Source of the DNA: Solicoccozyma terricola
Taxonomy: Eukaryota > Basidiomycota > Tremellomycetes > Filobasidiales > Piskurozymaceae
DNA length: 47,183 bases
Reading direction: 5' to 3'
Assembly (NCBI GenBank): GCA_001600875.1
Contig: BCLD01000001.1
Location: forward strand, 1-47,183
Shown here: in pieces, positions 44,028 to 47,183 of the stretch
Layout: each line of letters starts with the position of its first letter
Position numbering within the stretch: position 1 is the first letter of the stretch
The notes under the pieces: generated by a model
The model's input: only the letters and a program-made list of their open reading frames with translations
The model's database searches: none
What the model was told of the DNA's origin: nothing
Position numbers and translations under genes: made by a program

Positions 44028-46226
44028 TATTTTGTTCGTTGGAACGGGGGTTGCCTCCTACGCCGTGTACGCCGTCGTTGTCGCTTTCTTAACGGGTGGT
44101 GCGTCAATCGGCTGAAGAGATGATCCGAGGTGGTTGTTGTTGTTGCTGTTTCTTTTTTCCTTCCTTTTGGCCGTTTCGATACCACCTCCAAACGCAATAC
44201 GATTCCCTATCTCGCGAAAAAAAAAAAACGACCCTTTCCCTTTGCTTTATTTGTTCGGATGAAATGGGTTTTCGAGACGATGTTTGTTTTGACGACCAAG
44301 TATACGAGTCCTTCAAGTGTTCAAGGAGGGCGGGCACACGGAAAGGAGACCTTTCTATCGGTTCGCCTGCTATGGTTGAAGACCCGGTGGGATCGACGCA
44401 ACAAGGACGTGCAAGCGAGACGAGACCAGCGGATGAGCGTTAAGATCGGCGGGGGATGTGATGTTGATGTGATATGTTGATGTCGATGGTGGTAGGAGTA
44501 CGAGGAGGTAGGGTATAGACGGGGGATCGGGGGGGGGGGTGAAACCATGTAGTAGAAGGGAACAAGGAGTGGATTAGTTTGGTATCATTTGGTTCGGAGC
44601 GTCGGGTCTCCATCCCCTCGTACTCGGTTACGTCCACCACGCCAACATCCACGACAACGAATATTCCCGTTCGGCAAGAAAGTATAGACTTGCTCGCTGG
44701 CTATGCTCAGAGTACCGTGAACCCTCGCTATGCTCGCCCTCCAAAGAGGGAGAGATATGAGTGCTCACTACGTTCGCGACGTTCGACCAGACAATAGTCT
44801 CCGCGACGACTGGACGGGGAAAAAAAAAAGGAAGTGCGAGAAGAATGCTCACGATGAATTATTACGCCAGCCTGTGATGGTGTGACGGTCTGCGACGGTG
44901 TGCGACGGTCTGCGATGAAATGCTCGAATGCTCGAGTGCTCGAGTGCTCGATTGCTGATTCTTGCTATCTATTTCCTGTCTGTCCTATCTGTCTGTCTCT
45001 CCGCTGTGGTTCCCAAAGGAGGGATGTAAAATGTCAAGAAACGGAATATTGGGAAACACTACGCCTGCGTCTTTGGGTATAGTTAGCGCCGAAGCGGGGG
45101 GGAGGGGGGTGGGGGGGGGTATACACAGTTGGTTGGCGGTACGCAGGGCAGGTGGGGGGCAGGGGGGATGTCTTGCTCTTGTCTGGATCGGGGTGGGGTG
45201 GGGGGTGGGTAAGGGACACCAACGGGGGCTACTAGCCACTTTTGCTTTGTCCACCGTGTCAGGGATGTTCCGAAGGGAAGGGGGTTTACGGATAGGTACA
45301 CGGACCACTCAATAACCCAAAACCCATCCATCCATCCATCCCTCCTCGCACGGCACCAGAAACCAAGGGACAATCCCGAACGAACAGGGGGGGAGGGGGG
45401 GGCGGTGGGGGNGGGGGTGCAGGGACGGGGGGCGTCGGGGCGTCGGGGCAATCACCCGGGTACCCAAAAACAACCCAAGGCAAGGTGAGGCTGGAGCAGC
45501 GGAGACAACTTGGCACAAGTCAGGTCAAGGTATGCCATTGTACCCTGCGAACAAATGTACCAATGTACCGATATACCGCTTTGGCCAGATCTTTTTTCAG
45601 GGCTTCGACGGAAGGCGGGGCAGGGGGGGAGGGGGGGGGGGGGGGGGGATGGTCAACTACCGGCCGGCGGTATCTTGGTCCGATGGTTGTTGAACCTGGT
45701 CAACACATTGATCGTCCGCAGGTAGGTGGGTAGGTGGGTGGGCAAACAGGCAGGCAGGCAGGTAGGCAGGCTGGTAGACAGATCGACACCCAACCATCCC
45801 AACGTCCACGTCGCTCTTCCCAAATTCCTTACTAGACTTGTTCAAATACACAACAATGCACGCAGGATATAAACCTAAACATTTCGACTGTGGACGGGAA
45901 TAGAAATGGACAGACAGCGGCAGGAGTTGTTCCAGTTTAAGAATGCCCGAAACGGGGATTGCTTGAATGGGGGATGCTTCCGAGCAGTTGATGACTTGCA
46001 CCCTTGGACAAGGTGACACCCGCGCGGCTGCTTTGGCTGCTTAAGTAATTTCCCATTCCCAGTTCTTTCACGTGCACGGCCCGCCCCCGACCACCCAACC
46101 CCCCCCCCACCCCCACCCAGGCTGAAACGTAAACAAACACCGCCCGTCCCCCCCGATTGGAACCACAACCAGCTACTCAACGCCCACACCCACCCTCCCC
46201 CACCCTCCCCCACCACACCGGAAACA
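44028..46226. promoter_or_regulatory. Long divergent intergenic region, G-rich
   Basis: 2.2 kb between divergently read SSN6 and the Rho-type gene. Clusters of G runs lie at 45094-45215, 45387-45440 and 45625-45648, all G on plus. Short tandem arrays: GTGACGGTCTGC/GTGCGACG at 44880-44915, TGCTCGA at 44922-44955, and GGTAGGTGGG/CAGGCAGG at 45720-45775. No frame here has family features. The length suggests a large regulatory region, plus leader introns possibly missed. Confidence 0.5.
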
Positions 46227-47183
46227 ATGCCATTCTGCATCCCATCCTCGTCCACATCCACATCCCAATATGACGATGATGGTCATCGTCGTCGTCGTGG
46301 TCGTGGTGGTGGTGACATCGATAGTGGTGGTGGAATAAAAGGTCCTCCAAGTCATAAACTCTTTGGAGGACCTTCTAAAAGTGGGAAAAGCAAGTTGGTG
46401 AGTCTTTTTATTCGATGGTAGGCAGTGTAGTGCCGTCGGTGCGGGAAATTGGGGAATCATAAGCGGTGGATGTCGAGTTGACTTGGGACAAGATCGCTCG
46501 ACCTTGGGAACTATCGGACGTGGAAGACGTCACAAAGACTCTGATGGTTGAATTGGAAAATGGAGGGTCTCCATATCATGGACAAAAACACACAATACCG
46601 CACCACCACGGTCTTATTTGCATCGTATCTGGGTCCTCCTCTCACTAGACCGCTGAACATCTCTCCTCTCTCCTCCCCCCTCCCCATCCCCCCTCTTCTT
46701 TACAGCTGAATAGAAAATTAGTAGTCCTGGGAGACGGAGCATGCGGCAAGGTAAGTTAAATTCCCCTTCCACTTGTATAACCTTGCCTCTTGACAAGAGT
46801 GAGGATGCGTGGGCCTGACTCCCTCCTAATAACATGAATTCTCCCCCCAACCCCCGGCGATTCATCATCGTTATTTAAAAAAGACATCGATGTTGGTTGT
46901 ATTCACCGAAGGTCAGTACGTGGTCCTATCTCCCTAATCCCTCCCCTCCCAAAGTACTCGTACTCGAGAAATTACTGATTTGCGAGGACGGGGGGTGTGG
47001 GAAATTACCTATAACCGACATCTATAGGATACTTTCCAACGGATTATGAACCGACAGGTGGGTTGGTTGGAGTCCTTATCCCTTGGAATCTTTTTTTTGG
47101 CATTTGAGCTTACTCGTCAAACCACTGTCTCGTGACTTTGAATACCCCTTCTCCACCCCCTCCTCCTCCCCTCCCTTCCCCCC
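46227..47183 (+). CDS. Rho-family small GTPase, 5' part (cut by window end)
   Basis: A Ras-superfamily switch of Rho type that controls cell polarity and actin. Exon 1 (46227-46397) encodes a 57-residue N-terminal extension, MPFCIPSSSTSTSQYDDDG, basic and Gly-rich, ending SKSGKSKL. Exon 2 (46706-46750) gives LNRKLVVLGDGACGK, exon 3 (46884-46911) TSMLVVFTEG, and exon 4 (47028-47057) YFPTDYEPT. Together they form the P-loop GDGACGKTS and the effector (switch I) region. The rest lies past the window. Exons of 45, 28 and 30 nt are unusually short. A 57-residue extension before the P-loop is longer than in typical Rho1/Rho2. Rho3-like or other Rho types are possible; the paralogue cannot be fixed from 35 residues. 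Confidence 0.82.

Noticed and set aside
46466..46648. 60-codon frame in intron 1 of the Rho-type gene
   Set aside because: It would have to be a separate start within an intron and shows no GTPase sequence; kept only as a possible missed exon.

Overview
The window is the left end of a fungal chromosome followed by about 47 kb of gene-dense, intron-rich nuclear DNA. It opens with a telomere of CCCTAA repeats. Genes carry many introns of roughly 50-100 nt with GTGAGT-type donors. The set of proteins (a CAP59/CMT1-family mannosyltransferase, a Zn2Cys6 factor, a hybrid histidine kinase, Cyc8/Ssn6) points to a basidiomycete yeast, probably a tremellomycete. That placement is inference from gene content; no species is recognised.

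Subtelomere (1 to about 13 kb): telomere; one intronless ORF of unknown function starting about 60 bp from the last repeat; foldback elements; an Old Yellow Enzyme (OYE) relic split in two by a 4.15-kb segment that carries an intact aldo/keto reductase; a Zn2Cys6 transcription factor; an NAD(P)-binding SDR-like protein; and the last ~75 codons of an MFS transporter. This reads as a decaying subtelomeric redox/transport cluster with its own regulator.

Chromosome arm (13-29 kb): a CAP59-family glycosyltransferase converges on a secreted GH3 beta-glucosidase. Then comes a very large GAF-HisKA-HATPase-receiver hybrid kinase, transcribed divergently from a low-complexity protein of unknown function. 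A 557-base run of N, flanked by inverted repeats, follows.

30-47 kb: two mitochondrial genes side by side on the same strand (ribosomal protein uL29m and a tandem HMG-box protein of Abf2/TFAM type), a single-pass membrane protein of unknown function, glutamine-dependent NAD+ synthase (with an apparent 3-nt exon), the corepressor Cyc8/Ssn6, a long G-rich divergent intergenic region, and the 5' part of a Rho-type GTPase cut by the window edge.

Main points worth a second look: (1) long poly-C tracts on the coding strand, mostly inside introns next to the acceptor and in several genes; (2) a 3-nt microexon in QNS1; (3) the split OYE relic with an exact 25-bp duplication at both edges of the inserted segment; (4) the telomere-adjacent ORF and the foldback/pyrimidine-rich element that occurs twice in the subtelomere.
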